Assembly: GCA_007844125.1 (NCBI GenBank)
Contig: CM017567.1
Span: 12,566,428-12,630,427, forward strand
Direction of reading: 5' to 3'
Origin: Sinonovacula constricta
Lineage: Eukaryota > Mollusca > Bivalvia > Cardiida > Solecurtidae
Length of the DNA: 64,000 bases
Shown: positions 24,340-36,450 of the stretch, piece by piece
How the letters are laid out: each line of letters begins with the position of its first letter
Numbering within the stretch: the stretch's first letter is position 1
Program-made: the position numbers and the translations under genes
Notes under the pieces: model-generated
The model's input: the letters and a program-made list of their open reading frames with translations, nothing else
What the model was told of the DNA's origin: nothing
The model's database searches: none

Positions 24340-26905
24340 GTTTTATACCTAGTGCAATGTCACGTAAAAGGCATGGAGACTGCACAAGTTGTCTCACCTA
24401 TATATGCCATGACTGGGAGAGATGAAGAGACACGAAATTCAACAGTGTCCAATTATGACTAAAGGTCACTGTTTTCATGTGACGACCTGTCCGGTCATCG
24501 TTTTAAAGGTCAATTTCAAGAAATGCAATACAGCGAAAGATGCCCGGGTTGTATCCTGTCAGCAATAAATTTTCTGATATTTTTTGTAAAGTGGTCAGAA
24601 AGGTTTTTGTGACCCTTGTTTTTCTTGTATAAAACATTTCCATAAAATGCAGGATGGCTTATGCCTTGCTGCATAAGTCTTTCCATACTGCTATTATACT
24701 TTGAAGCAATACAATTGTGGCGAAAGAATTTTCAAAACGCCTTCCTTGATTTGTGAAATCGAAAGCCGGTTTCTAGCATCGAAATCTACTATTTCAGTTC
24801 AAACTCGTGCAAACCTTGTAAGTTGGGATATGCAAATATCATAGGAGGTAGCACGAGGTGAATCCCCGTCAAGGTATGGATAATTCTCAACACTGAAATT
24901 GAAATCATCTCTATTATCCAATATTTTAGTAGAGAAGTTGTCATTGGATATAACGATCTCCAGGTATAGAAATGCTGCATTTAAATATCAGTTATTTGAT
25001 TTATTAAGGGTAAGATCTGGAGGGTACACCAATGGATCATTTGGGAAAAGAAAGGACTATTTATAGTTAAAATATCGCCAAGATAGCGTGACGTTGAACT
25101 GAAAGCTTCTATAATGTGGCTTTTGTTAGAAGCCACTAAAGTTGACATAAAATCATGTTTAAAGCAGTGTAAAATCTGAAATTAATGGTGCACAGATGGT
25201 TCCCATAAAATACCATTTACTTATCTTAATAAAGTGTCCCCGCAATTTATGTATATATTGTCTAATAGGAAGCATAGGGCTTCACAAACATCTGTACAAG
25301 TCCACATAGTAAACTTTTCTAAGAAAGTTTTGATAGAAAAAGCACTACTTTCATGGCATGTATAGACGAGCAAATGTTTTCTCAACACGAGCAATCAGTT
25401 TGGACTTATTTAAGTCATGAGTTAAATATTAACTGCAGAGCAATGAAAGTTTAAAGTACGAAACTTGTCTGAGACTTCTGAAATGTTTTATATAGACCAA
25501 AAATGTGAATTCCTGAATGAATTTTCGTACTTTTTTTCACAACATTTAACAACGATTACAAGGCAAGAAGTAAGTACTTTAGAAATGTGAGTAGTGGTGC
25601 TAGAGCTGGTAGTAGCTATGAATCGTGATTTGTATGATGCTTTGTGACGCTTAGGAATCTAGTACTGTGAAGGAATCTTTTCTTGCTTTGATTCGATATT
25701 GATATTGAATCTATGCAGCATGTGTCTATGTTTGTCAATGACTATCTGAAAGTCAACGTTGGCGTTAGTGTAAGAACATGTTGTGGATAACTCAGCACTC
25801 AGTACATTTGTGAAGTATAGTCGTCAGAAAAGAAATTAAGTTGTTTGGAGATTTGTCCGCCGGTACGAGTACAGATTTATCGTGGATATTCTGAAAAGAC
25901 TGTTTTATGCGTTTCAAGTGATAAAATTTTAGGTAAATTAGAATTATGGGAGAGGTAGACTTTAATGCCTTTTCTTATTATCTTAAAATGGCTTTCTTCC
26001 AAGTATTGAGTGATACTGTTTTCGTGTTTTACACCAGCGATCGGCAATTGCATCAGCTATTTTTTTTTTGCAACTATGGTCGAAATCTATTTCATCTGGC
26101 AGGCGATATTTCGGACCCTTTAAAAGTAACTTTCTTAATTTATAGTCATCGATAAATCCCCATTAATGATATGGCCAAAAGGTAAATTACAGAAAGGTGA
26201 AGTTGAACAATTAGAAGAATCTCGAGAAGGATCATTCAGGTTAAGGCCTACTACAGTTTTTTGTTAAATTGAACTTATGTACTTACGACAAATCATTGAG
26301 TTTTTTGTTTGTTTTCGAAGTAGTTTCTGGATTTTATTGATGATTTTTTTTGTCACGAAAGATTCTATGTAAGTCGATAAAATCAATCCCTTTATTAATT
26401 GTATTTGATTTTCATAAAATGTGGTTTCTCTTCGGACTTTTTATCAAGTTTTGGTCTTAAAGAAGGGGTAGTATACTTTTTTGATTGATGGAAGCCACAT
26501 TATATAAAGGATGAGTCCGTATATCTACTTCATCTGCCTCAATGTGCAAAATAAATAGTGATTTCAAAGGTAGATTTGTAACAGTACAAAATAAGGCATG
26601 ACTACCAGATCGAATATAATTTGTGTTCAGTTCTTGAATATAATTTTTTCCTAAAGCTGCCTTTAAGATTGTGATTTTTTCTAATTCCATGACATCGGCG
26701 TTTGCTTGCGTAAAGAGAGAATACATAAGATGTCAACGTTCGGTTTTTTTAGACATATTGCACGCCTGATAAAAATTGTCATCAAGACAGAGTGGAAATG
26801 GAGTCTGATTTTTTTCACTCCAATCAAGTTCGGCACTGTATCTAGCCTGTTATTTAAATCCTTTAGAAATATCGTCATCAAAAACATTTTTAGCAAAAGT
26901 TGTAT
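24340..26905 (-). pseudogene. Penelope-like / PLE-related reverse transcriptase element, decayed full-length-scale relic
   Basis: Reading the minus strand from about 26905 to 24340, many short frames line up with a reverse-transcriptase protein family abundant in cnidarians and molluscs. In order they give an N-terminal block, LLLKGPKYRLPDEIDF (near 25960-26110), SVLVPADKSPNN, IPKRHKASYKSRF, MWTCTDVCEALCFLLDNIY, an MGTICAPL motif (25183-25206), YLGD where YLDD is expected (25073-25084), RDDFNFS, and DGDSPRATSY (about 24841-24870). Then come GFRFHKSRKAF and SKYNSS with LMQQG. Stops and frame changes occur every 30-80 codons. The final 200 bp or so are shared with the copies near 50 and 54 kb and look like the element's 3' end. 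YLDD to YLGD removes a catalytic Asp. I infer the PLE-related placement from the PKxHK block and overall motif spacing. No GIY-YIG domain was seen. Confidence 0.75.
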
Positions 26906-26974
26906 GTTCACATATTTCAAAGAATGGCCAGTAGAAGGTAAATGAAAATTAAAATTAAAGAGGAAGTTATAAAT

Positions 26975-27475
26975 AGGAATATATATGACAAATTCCTATG
27001 AGCATTGCAACTTATACAAAAAATTGAAAAGGCATCGGACCAAGGTATTTACATGCAAGCCAAATGTAACAGTTAAAACAAATCTGTGATAGGTTCTTTC
27101 ACAAAAAAGAGCAAACCCGACAGTTACCGCCTTGGAACGGTCAGCTGGCAATATGAACCGACTGGGGTTTTTTAGACCGGTTTTACAGAGCTCTAAACTC
27201 GCACTTACTGATGAGATTCTTAAATACAAGCAATAAAAAGAAACCCGATCCATTTGAATAAATGTCCAAACGCTGACGTTATAAGTTATATTGAAAGATG
27301 TGACGTCATTAACAATTATGTCCACATAGTGTTTAGAAGAAAGATAGATATTATTTCGATTAGAACTACACAAAATTGCTGATAATAAACGAATTAAGCT
27401 TTTTGAATCACTACAAAAATGAACAGAAAAGAGTAAATGGTTGAATCATCCTGTTCATGTAAAGATGGAATTGAG
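26975..27475 (-). repeat. R1 family, long subfamily copy
   Basis: The core is on the minus strand: TTACCGCCTTGGAACGGTCA on the plus strand at 27123-27142, a hairpin degraded in one arm, and GAGCTCTAAACTCGCACTT. Flanks match the copy at 21635-22110 on both sides. It begins about 70 bp upstream of the N-terminal end of the PLE-like relic. The 125-codon frame at 26996-27373 is a repeat shadow. Confidence 0.85.
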
Positions 27476-27604
27476 GAATCAAAGTCTAATGTCCATCAAA
27501 AGAAATACAGTAACAATCCTAATAGTATGAATTAAATGAAAACATAGATCACATGCAAGGGGAGATTTTTTACGACCGCCACACTGCACAAGTAACATTG
27601 TTGT

Positions 27605-27725
27605 AATCATGAATAATAATATATATAACAAAGTCCTATGAGCATTGCAACATAAACATCAATTTGAAAAGGCACGGGACCAAGGTATTCACGTGCAAGC
27701 GAAATGTAAACGACTGAGTATTGCG
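27605..27725 (-). repeat. R1 family, flank fragment
   Basis: Matches about 110 bases of one flank of the neighbouring R1 copy: CCTATGAGCATTGCAAC, TTGAAAAGGCA, GGGACCAAGGTATT and TGCAAGC in order. The core is absent, suggesting truncation or local duplication of 26975-27075. Confidence 0.75.
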
Positions 27726-28519
27726 GGTTTTAAAGGAATGTTCTCGAAATCTGAGCGCCCGTCCCGTTTGTCAAACGTATTGCAGCTTACAGTCAATGAT
27801 GATTTAAACGTACTCTGCATTAAAAATCTAAAGTACATATTTTAAACATTTTCGCAATAGTTCTTGTCTTTCCCGTTGATCACAAAGTTTAGACTTTCAC
27901 AAAATATTCAGCAGTGAAGTCAATAAAGTTTAATGACGCTCAAGAGATCAATAAAACAAGAACAAGGAAACGGTTCCTGTACAATATTAAACAGCCGTAA
28001 TTGATTTAATGAAAGCCCTCTTCTAAAGTTGGGGATTGAATAAAAGGTTCATAGAGATAATCGTGAAATAAAATGTATTTTTGGTATTTTCCTTGCTATG
28101 TCAGTTAAGCCAACCCCTTTTCAAAACGCAGTGTGCATTCTTCACAGAAGTACATATTTGAATGCATTACTCCTTAATGGACACCAGGGCAATTTGTCAG
28201 TGTAATGACATAAACGTGCAGGAAAGTTAAGTTATCTACTGAAAGTTCTTTTCCCCAATAGCATTAAATAAGTTTATTTATTGACACGATTTTCTAATTT
28301 ATTGTTAATGTACTATGCATTATTGACATTTACCTTCCAGGTTTACAACGAATTTAAATGATAAAATGCAAATGTCTGCAATAAAATGGCGAAATAATAC
28401 ATTTTATCTGTCTTTTATGGAAAGGGTTTCATTGATAAAATATATAACTTGAGGTGTAAATAAGTATGTGAGGCTTTATCAAACAATGTAAAGTTAAGCT
28501 TGTTCTTAGTTATATATGC
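27726..28519. other. No gene recognised
   Basis: No domain, RNA or repeat member was identified. Confidence 0.5.
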
Positions 28520-28745
28520 ACAAATCAGTTAATTATAAAACGTTCAAATAGCAACAACAAAAAATAAATAAATAATATCACTGAACACGTTATACTTAAA
28601 TGCTGCACATTATCATTACACAATTAAAACTCTATGCTAATTCAAAAACCAACATGAGCATTGTCTTTAAATGTTTTGTCGTAAACTTTACATGGGTCTT
28701 ATAGCTTTGATAGCCGGTGATTGCATAAAGCATCGAACAATGAAA
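28520..28745. repeat. Dispersed repeat R4, copy 2
   Basis: This is the second copy of the repeat at 150-390, in the same orientation, with the same ordered words (CTGAACACGTTATAC, AAATGCTGCA, CTATGC, TTTACATGGG). The copies are diverged. Nothing coding is seen. Confidence 0.6.
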
Positions 28746-31700
28746 TTGATTATTATTAATTTTAAGATATACACGTTTAATTTGTAGGTTGCTGGAACAC
28801 TCATGTCTCACTCAAGTTTTTTTAAATGTTTTTTTTTAATGCTGATAAATAGAGGATCTGACATGAGTGTTCATTAAAAGATTAAACGAGTTGGATGAAA
28901 TAATCGAAACGAAGCTCTGCATCGTTTCATTTCATTTTAGACAACGAGTTTAATGTTTTCAGTATCTAATGAACACGAATATTACATTTATTTTATCACA
29001 TAACTAACATCAGCTGTTTATTGTTTACAATTCATCACTTTTTTATAGTATGAACCGTCGGCCTTGACATTTGTATTTTGGTTTGGGAGAATCTGCGCAA
29101 AAATACTTCCACTATTTACTAGACCATTTTCCATAAAAAAGGCAATATATTCGTTTATATCGCGACTTGAATGTTATTGTTATTAATAAAATGAAATTGT
29201 CCAAAGAATGCATAAAACGGCGACAATACAGTGATCAGGAAATGCCATTTACTCTTCAAATACTTAATTACGTGACACTACGATAACTAACTAGTGTGTA
29301 AACAAAAATAACGCATGAGTGTTACCACACGCTCGCGCGGTAGGTTATGTGATATAATATTTTATTCAAATGTACAGCAGCATCAATAAGTTGCTTAACA
29401 TATCATATAATGCATTTTGAACAAAAGAACGAATGTCAACATAGGCGCTTTATTTGACTATTTTCCCAGTACATTCGGGTTGAACACGAACATATAGAAG
29501 ATTACAATAAATTTTGTGCGATCTAAATAAGCCGTCACTTACAGCGCAACAATCTGGGTATCAAAGGAATGCCTGCTCAAATAAATCAGGACCAGTCTGA
29601 GTTTCCTAGATATGGCATGTATAGTGTCTTAAAGTCAAGTCCTGAGAACAAAGGAAGTGTTCTATTATAATAAAGCAGAATTTGGAGACATAATCCTGGC
29701 AGTAAGTGATATCTAAATGCCTAAACGCGGGATAAATCCGAAATACTCGATATTTAATAAATTGTAAATTGAGACTTTGCTTCAATCTTATAGATACGGC
29801 AGCTTGAAACATATTGACCTGCCGCTGCAAGATCAAAAAAGATGACACTATACGCTCGTACAAAAAGGAACATGTTATGTACAGTAGTACACCAGCGTTT
29901 AAGGTTACGCAAAGTCAGGTTAAGGGGTTGTTTATCGCTGTTTTATTAATGACGTATTTCGCATGAAGTAGCATTCGCGTAACAACTTGAAAAAAAAGGA
30001 TCATGCTAGAAAATTCACTTGTTTATTTTTAACTGGGTTTTGTAAAAGTTTTGGAGACTTCTGCGTTTTAGAATTCTTTGGGTCTATATAAGGGCATGCT
30101 AGCCGATTTAAGTATGAAGTTTGGACATAGAGTTTGGACATATATATGTAGTTTGGAAATACTTGCAGCTTCTATACTAAACCTTTCTGTCTTGGAACTT
30201 ACGTGGACTTACTTTTTCTACAGTGATATAAATATCAAAGTGTTGGATTTAGAATTATATTATTAACATTCGTGTATTGTTCTATCTTTTAATCATTTCA
30301 GCTGTGCTTACGAGGACATTCTACCGAAAACTCTTCAGGATTACTCGATGCTGGATTATTAATTGGACTGTTAAATGGACACCTCCTAAAGAGACAAACT
30401 GTAGGCTAACATTTATTTTGCATTCTCAAATTTTGTCTATATATTTGTTATCATTTTGTTACGCCATAGATGTCATGTTTATTAAAACAAAACATTATTG
30501 TACTAGTTTGTTGCTAGCTTGTTTTTTCTGTTACACCATTTCGTCGTTTAGAATTTATAAATAAATCGTAAATAGCGACACCGGTCGTAACAAACATAAC
30601 TATATATAAGTTTAAATGTAAGTTTAAATGTGTTTTTATTTTATAAGGGAAACATAAGAAAGATAAAACATAAACACAGGCCTATACGCATTGCCTTTAA
30701 TAACAGTTCAGTTCTATAGTTTATATTGTAAGAAAACAAAGTTGCACTCCCAATGAATGCAGCCATAGGTAATATTACATATAATCAATTTGTATTTTAA
30801 AGAGATTAAACGTATATATCGTGGAGCACTATTACGAGTAATTATGGGCATTATCATGACTGAACATTTACATTTTTATTTACCAGCAAGTGCCACTAAT
30901 ACTAATCTGATGAATTACAAATTACTGACTTTTCTTTTAAATCAAACGAACCTTAAGCAGTGTAACATACAGTCAAAGACAAAAATTGTCGTTCCGTAGA
31001 ACACATGTTTGTTCTAGTTGCAATCACTAAGTTATTCTTATATATACACTTATATTTGTTCTGACTTTTATGTGTTACTATTATAATCATTTTTACCACT
31101 TGCTTTAATTTAAGTTGCAAGGTAATCTTGATCTGAAATGATATCTTTCTATACAAACAGATTTTATTTGTACAGAACAGTTCAATTCGATATAAGTACA
31201 ATCATTATCAAACATAGTTTTAAACACTTATCGTGGCCTTGGTATAAACAATATCAACTTGAATTAAAACCTCAGCGACGAGTCTTGGTAATTCTCCTTT
31301 ATAGCAAAGAGTAATACTTACATAATACATATCAAAATATGATTGAAACTTTTACAGGAAAATGCCACAATAAGGCTTCCTAATGCAACTTTCTGATTTA
31401 TCAGCGATTTTGCGTTAAAAGAGTCAAGATAACCTCGATAAAAAATATTGGCACGTGTGCAAGTCCATTCACCGTTTTAAGCCACTTATGTTTGCTAAAT
31501 GAAATTTTGTTCAGTTATTTGGACAACATGTACAATATATGACTTGTGTTTAATTTAACTCGGCGGTTTCAGTTGTTAACGGTACAATAACGAGAACAGT
31601 CCGTATAAGCAGGAGATGAAGTAGAAACAGTGACTTGGCGGTAAATGGTTTTTTGTTGAATTATCCAACGGTTTATTTTTTGTTGTCTTTCTATAATAGA

Positions 31701-32031
31701 CAGTTGCAATTAATTTTGTATTGCAACGCTGCAGACCATGACAGCTGAAGTGCACTGTGCTCCTTCGAATATCGAAGTAACAACCATTTCTCACTTATTT
31801 TACGCATTAAAATTGTTTTTCAGATCAAATATAGAGATACCTGTTCATATCATCCTTAATAAATACTTTAACAATTTTAACAGATTATTACCGTCACCTG
31901 AATAAAGATTCATCATTTTCAGTTGATAAACTTACACTTACACAAAATAATCATTTTTCATGTGCTTTTATTGTCCATTGAATTAAAAATATACACAAAA
32001 TGAGGAATAAAATATAAAGATCCTATAATAT
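28746..32031. other. No gene recognised
   Basis: Frames at 29606-29863 (-), 30277-30564 (+), 30953-31201 (-) and 31576-31794 (-) were examined without recognising a domain. The region is AT-rich up to the hAT element. Confidence 0.5.
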
Positions 32032-32039
32032 CTTTAAAG
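32032..32039. repeat. hAT target-site duplication, left
   Basis: CTTTAAAG, identical to 33260-33267 immediately outside the opposite TIR. Confidence 0.85.
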
Positions 32040-32270
32040 TAGGGATGTCAACGGATATTCGGATATCCGGATATCCGTTCGAATCATCGGATAACCGAAT
32101 CGACTTTGGTATCCGGATATTCGCTTAAAAATGTAAACTTTTAAACATTTAGTTAAATGTTTTGGCGATTTTGCTAAGTTATCTTTTTGCTGTCATGTCA
32201 GTGTGCATTCACGCATACGCAGTTGTAACGGATTATCGACAGGTGGTGACACGCAGTATCGTATATTTGG

Positions 32271-32526
32271 CTTCACAGTTTTAGAAATGTGCTAAAGCAT
32301 GATGGTATGTATAATTACATGCTAATTAGCCGCCAACGTTTGAAGCTTCTACTAATCCATTTTGTTTAGCGAATACTATCTTTAATTTTGTTGATGAACT
32401 TCACAGTTTTAGAAATGTGCTAAAGCTTATGTAAAATAATTTGCCAATTAACAGCCATTGTTTGAAGCTATTACTTATCCATTTTGATTAAGGATTATTA
32501 TCTTTAATTTCGTTTGTTCGGCTTCA
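32271..32526. repeat. 128-bp imperfect tandem duplication inside the hAT element
   Basis: Two adjacent units (32271-32398 and 32399-32526) each start CTTCACAGTTTTAGAAATG and continue TGCTAAAGC, then TTTGAAGCT, then TTATCCATTTTG or TAATCCATTTTG, then TATCTTTAATTT. They differ at many positions, so the duplication is old. Confidence 0.85.
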
Positions 32527-32705
32527 TTAAAAAGAGATAGAGCTACAATTATGTAGACAATTAGCAGGTTTGTCGGCAAAGATCAGTTACTCGTTTAATT
32601 AAGTCCGTTTGAAGTGTATACAAGAATTGATGAATTTATTATGTTTTCAATCGATCACGGTGATCTTGACTTTTTTACATCCACTTCCTAAAGAAATTAT
32701 TAGTT

Positions 32706-33008
32706 ATGCCTTCCAATCTTCAGTCCGATATTTGGCGACATTTTGTGAGGTCCGTAGACAAATCCAACGCAAAATGTAATTACTGCAGCGTAGAGCTAGT
32801 GTATGGCGGCGGCACATCCAACCTCCGCAACGACTTGAAGAATAAGCACCCACAAACACAAACATTACATATATGCTTGTTTCATCATGTGCTTCTTTAT
32901 TTTTGTTACATTTTCGTAAAGATTGTTAGCTGCTGTAAAAATTGGGTATTTAATAATTTACAACGTTTTCAAATAAATGTGCTTCGCATGTACGCATGTT
33001 TTCTTTGA
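32706..33008 (+). pseudogene. BED-type zinc finger fragment of a hAT transposase
   Basis: Residues 8-50 of this 100-codon frame fit the zf-BED DNA-binding domain: DIWRHFV, the Cys pair in KCNYC (codons 32775 and 32784), a GGGTSNLRN turn and KNKHP. The first of the two zinc-binding His residues is Asp (32832-32834), four residues before the remaining His. Full-length hAT transposases carry this finger N-terminal to an RNase-H-like core and a hAT dimerisation region of several hundred residues. None of that is present here, and after the finger the frame runs into unrelated sequence. The finger would have bound element ends. It is now probably non-functional. Confidence 0.8.
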
Positions 33009-33259
33009 TCAGATATATGTTTGATTTATTCATTCTAATGTGAATTAAAATTACCAAATGGTTTAATTATCTCCATTGAAATGACGATTTAATTATTTCA
33101 ATGGAAACGTTAGTATCCCCGCACACATCCGACTGCAACAGTCGAATTAACTAATATTTACTTAGAATTAACTAAGATTTATATTCGGATATCCGGATAT
33201 CCGTTCGGATCGTTCGACGGATATCCGGATACCAAATTTAGTATCTTTTGACATCCCTA

Positions 33260-33267
33260 CTTTAAAG
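33260..33267. repeat. hAT target-site duplication, right
   Basis: CTTTAAAG, identical to 32032-32039. Confidence 0.85.
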
Positions 33268-36200
33268 ACATGAATTTTATGAAGCATTCCAATCAAAACC
33301 TCAATGATGGACGTTTCTATTTATTTCCAAACGTCCTTATATTTCCGATAAGGTTTCTAAAGCATTACTTCTTTAATTATTGATAAAGTTGTATTTCTGG
33401 TATAAATTTGTATCAATCTAATAGCTTAAAATAATACATTTATCAAGAAAGGAATTTAAGTGTCCATCACTCAGCTTCCGATCTTTGAATTGAAACTTAA
33501 GATTAATAATGTATCACACTAACATTTTAAGGTTGGAAACGATGAATTTTAGAATCGTCTAACACTTGCAGCTGAGTACGGTGTGGAGCAATTGTTTCAC
33601 TTTTGTCAACACATAATGCTTAAAATGGTTCAATGTGAAATGCATCTTTACACAAATGTATCAAAATTGTTTACTTCAATGAAAAAACGATGTTAGTGTT
33701 GAGTAAAATGCCTTTGCGTTATAGATACTCAAATAAAATGTTTAAATAATCCAATGACAAAGTAAAAGCCTTTAAGTGGTACTTTTCAACTACGTTTACC
33801 AAAATCGCTTTGACATTTTCTCAGCGGAAACATCAAGCAACCTTCTGGCATGTACGCTATTCACGCAGATATTGTGCCTGTCAGAAGACTGTTAACATAA
33901 TGCAGCAAACCGACATAAATCTGAACAAAAATCAAACGTGATTCAAACGCAATTTACTTGTTTTCATGCCCAATAAAGTGTGTATGTCTATTTCCGTTAC
34001 TAAGGTAAAGATTTAGAAATATTAAATGTCAAAATAACTTGGATTTTGTAGCATCAGAAACATTCACAATAGCGATCTGTACACCTACGTTATCTTCACA
34101 ATGGCCAAAGGCTAGATGTGGTCACTTCATTGCGTAAATGAGATTTATCTAACATTTTACTGCACTCTATGCAGCTTTATATAAGGGAAATTTATTAAAT
34201 AAAACGTTTATCGTAACCGCATGATAATGTTGTTTGACCTTGATCTGAATGTAAGCTTGTAAATTTTCAGCAAGGATGGAAAATGCTATTTCTTGCGTTC
34301 GTACATGCGACAAAATTTAAAAAATGAAAATTCTAAACACTGGCTTCTGTTATGCATGTATCAAACGTTCATAACGACATTTAATTATGTTGCTCTATTT
34401 CTTATTGGATTATTTTCTAACGAATGATATATTTGGCTAGTTCTTTTAGAGGATATAAATACTATGGAATTTGAGTATAAAAACACTACATCAAATAAAT
34501 CTTTATGATGCCCAAGTGTTTACCAGCCTCATAAAATTTTCAATTCTCAATGACAGTCAGTGATTGATCATTGTAAAACGATAATTATTTGATACAATAT
34601 TGTTTCTCAGTTTTAACAGTTCAGACTGTAGTTTAAAGAAATAACCATATAAGTGATATGATAAAAAAGCTTAAGAAATGAGAAAAAGGTGTCTGTTTCT
34701 TTTAATGAAAATTGAATATTACTTCATCTTGTCGGTAAAATTCACAGTTGATGCAATCACAGTTAAAATGCCTATATATTTTACACTATGCTATCACCAA
34801 ACGAACCATAGATAGTTGCATTGCAAGAAAATATGTTAATGCTGGTAAAGTTTGCATATCTTATACACTTAACAAAATTTTACCCATGTCCTGGAGTATT
34901 GATGCATAATTACTGTTACTAAATTAAAATGTTGTTTATGTAAATGCTTTTTATAACATTATCTGAATTGATACAAATCGTGCAATATATCACCTTAATT
35001 GGCCGTTATTTCTTAATCCACTGATAAGAACGGTGCGGATTTTAACTACAATAGACAAAAAATAGATATCGACGTCAAAGCTCACTACCCGGATGATCCT
35101 GTATTGTGATCTCAGACATAAGTGGTCACGTGGCTCTTGATTAAAAGAAAGTATGCAGCGTTAACGTTTACGAGATACTGTTATTATTTTAACCGTCAAA
35201 TTATTTTAACCGTCAAACATTTTATTTGCTCAATCGTCATGTCCGGGCAGAGATTTTATCATTTGATGTTGCTTTGCAGTGTAGATGTTTAAACGTTACC
35301 TTTATCAAAGGCTTTAGAAAAAGAACTTCTTATATTTCTCTATAAAGTGATTTTGCTATTAATTCAGATCTCTATACCCCTTCTGAGAAACTACCGTCAG
35401 GGGATTTGGTGTCCTGACAACACAATTTAATTTCAATCTACAGATAATGAAAGATGAGGTAAATGAACATTTCATCCCGATTGTTATTTGATCTTTTACC
35501 AATCGACACATTGTCAAATCACATAGACTTTCTTGCTTATAAGATCGATAACCCCTTTACATATTGTCAAGACACGTGAACTGTGTAGCTTCGGCCGCTG
35601 TCTTTTTTGTTAACATTTTTTCTTTTTATTTATCGCTTTATTTCATTGTTTGTTTAACAGAGAGACAAGTTTGCCGCTCAAGATTTCATTTTGTTAAAAA
35701 AGAATATTAAGTATGTGTTATACAATTGCTGAAAAAAAGAGAAAGCAAATGCAACAATCGTACTCTCACACCAGACAAATATCCTTTAGGAAGCCTAAGC
35801 CTAAAAGCCAATAACAATTTCGGTAAATAGCGGTTTTGTGCAAAGAGTTTTCCATTAGATTTACATAATTGCAAATTCAAATGCTTACTGTCAACGTTCA
35901 GTAATGGTTGAAAACATTTCTACATATTGTTCGGCAAAATGTCACTAATCTTGGCATAGGGTTGACGTAATGAACGCCGACATTTGATAGCATTGGTTGA
36001 TATATAAGCACAAGATCTATTTACGTATTTCATTTGTACATTTACCGACGATATCTTTCCTGACCTGTCAGTCACTGACTCCGATCTTTGCTGTAGAGGT
36101 ACCAAAAACATAATAATGTGATTTCCCCCAAAAAGTTAGATAAGATTCCGTAGTCGGAATAAACGCGTCGGAAAAGGAAGTTATGTATGCATATATCGTT

Positions 36201-36384
36201 ATACTATTATACTGTGTCACATATTTAACAAACTTTGCTTAAAATGTTAAATTACCAAGGTTATAAAAGCTTTTGCGTCAAAACTGTCTATTTTGGATCT
36301 AAATATACCATTGATATTACTTGGACTGTTTTGTTTTAAACTGATTAGTTTTATATTTTCAGTAGTATTTGAGAAATCACATCG
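33268..36384. other. No gene recognised
   Basis: No domain or repeat member was identified. A short direct duplication (ATTATTTTAACCGTCAA twice) lies at about 35182-35216. The 63-codon frame at 35920-36111 (-) has no domain. Confidence 0.5.
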
Positions 36385-36450
36385 GAAATGAGGGGCGAAA
36401 GCTTTGTAAACCGGTTTTAATAAGCCCAGTCGGATAATTCGCTGTTGGAT
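36385..36450 (+). repeat. R1 family, weak core fragment
   Basis: GAAAGCTTTGTAAACCGGTTT followed by AAGCCCAGTCGG matches the left half of the R1 core. The hairpin right arm and the CCAAGGCGG block are lost. Confidence 0.45.

Larger units (their letters stand above)
32040..33259. mobile_element. Non-autonomous hAT DNA transposon with intact TIRs and 8-bp TSD
   Basis: The element is 1220 bp. It starts TAGGGATGTCAA and ends with the exact reverse complement. CTTTAAAG flanks it on both sides (32032-32039 and 33260-33267), an 8-bp duplication that fits the hAT target preference nTnnnnAn. Because CTTTAAAG is its own reverse complement, it could in principle extend the TIR instead. Palindromic subterminal arrays of GGATATCCGGATATCC lie inside both ends, a layout seen in hAT elements as transposase binding sites. 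Internally there is a tandem duplication (32271-32526) and a BED zinc finger frame, but no room for the catalytic transposase core. Confidence 0.9.

Noticed and set aside
26996..27373. 125-codon minus-strand frame as a gene
   Set aside because: It lies wholly inside an R1 repeat copy and is not conserved as a frame in the sister copy.
33550..33640. BTB-domain-like residue run (LTLAAEYGVEQLFHFC)
   Set aside because: Only about 20 residues resemble the end of a BTB fold, a stop immediately precedes it, and the following residues do not fit; judged coincidental.
35033..35120. Short frame reading DKNGADFNYNRQKIDIDVKA as an exon
   Set aside because: About 28 codons only, no splice-like edges, no recognised family.
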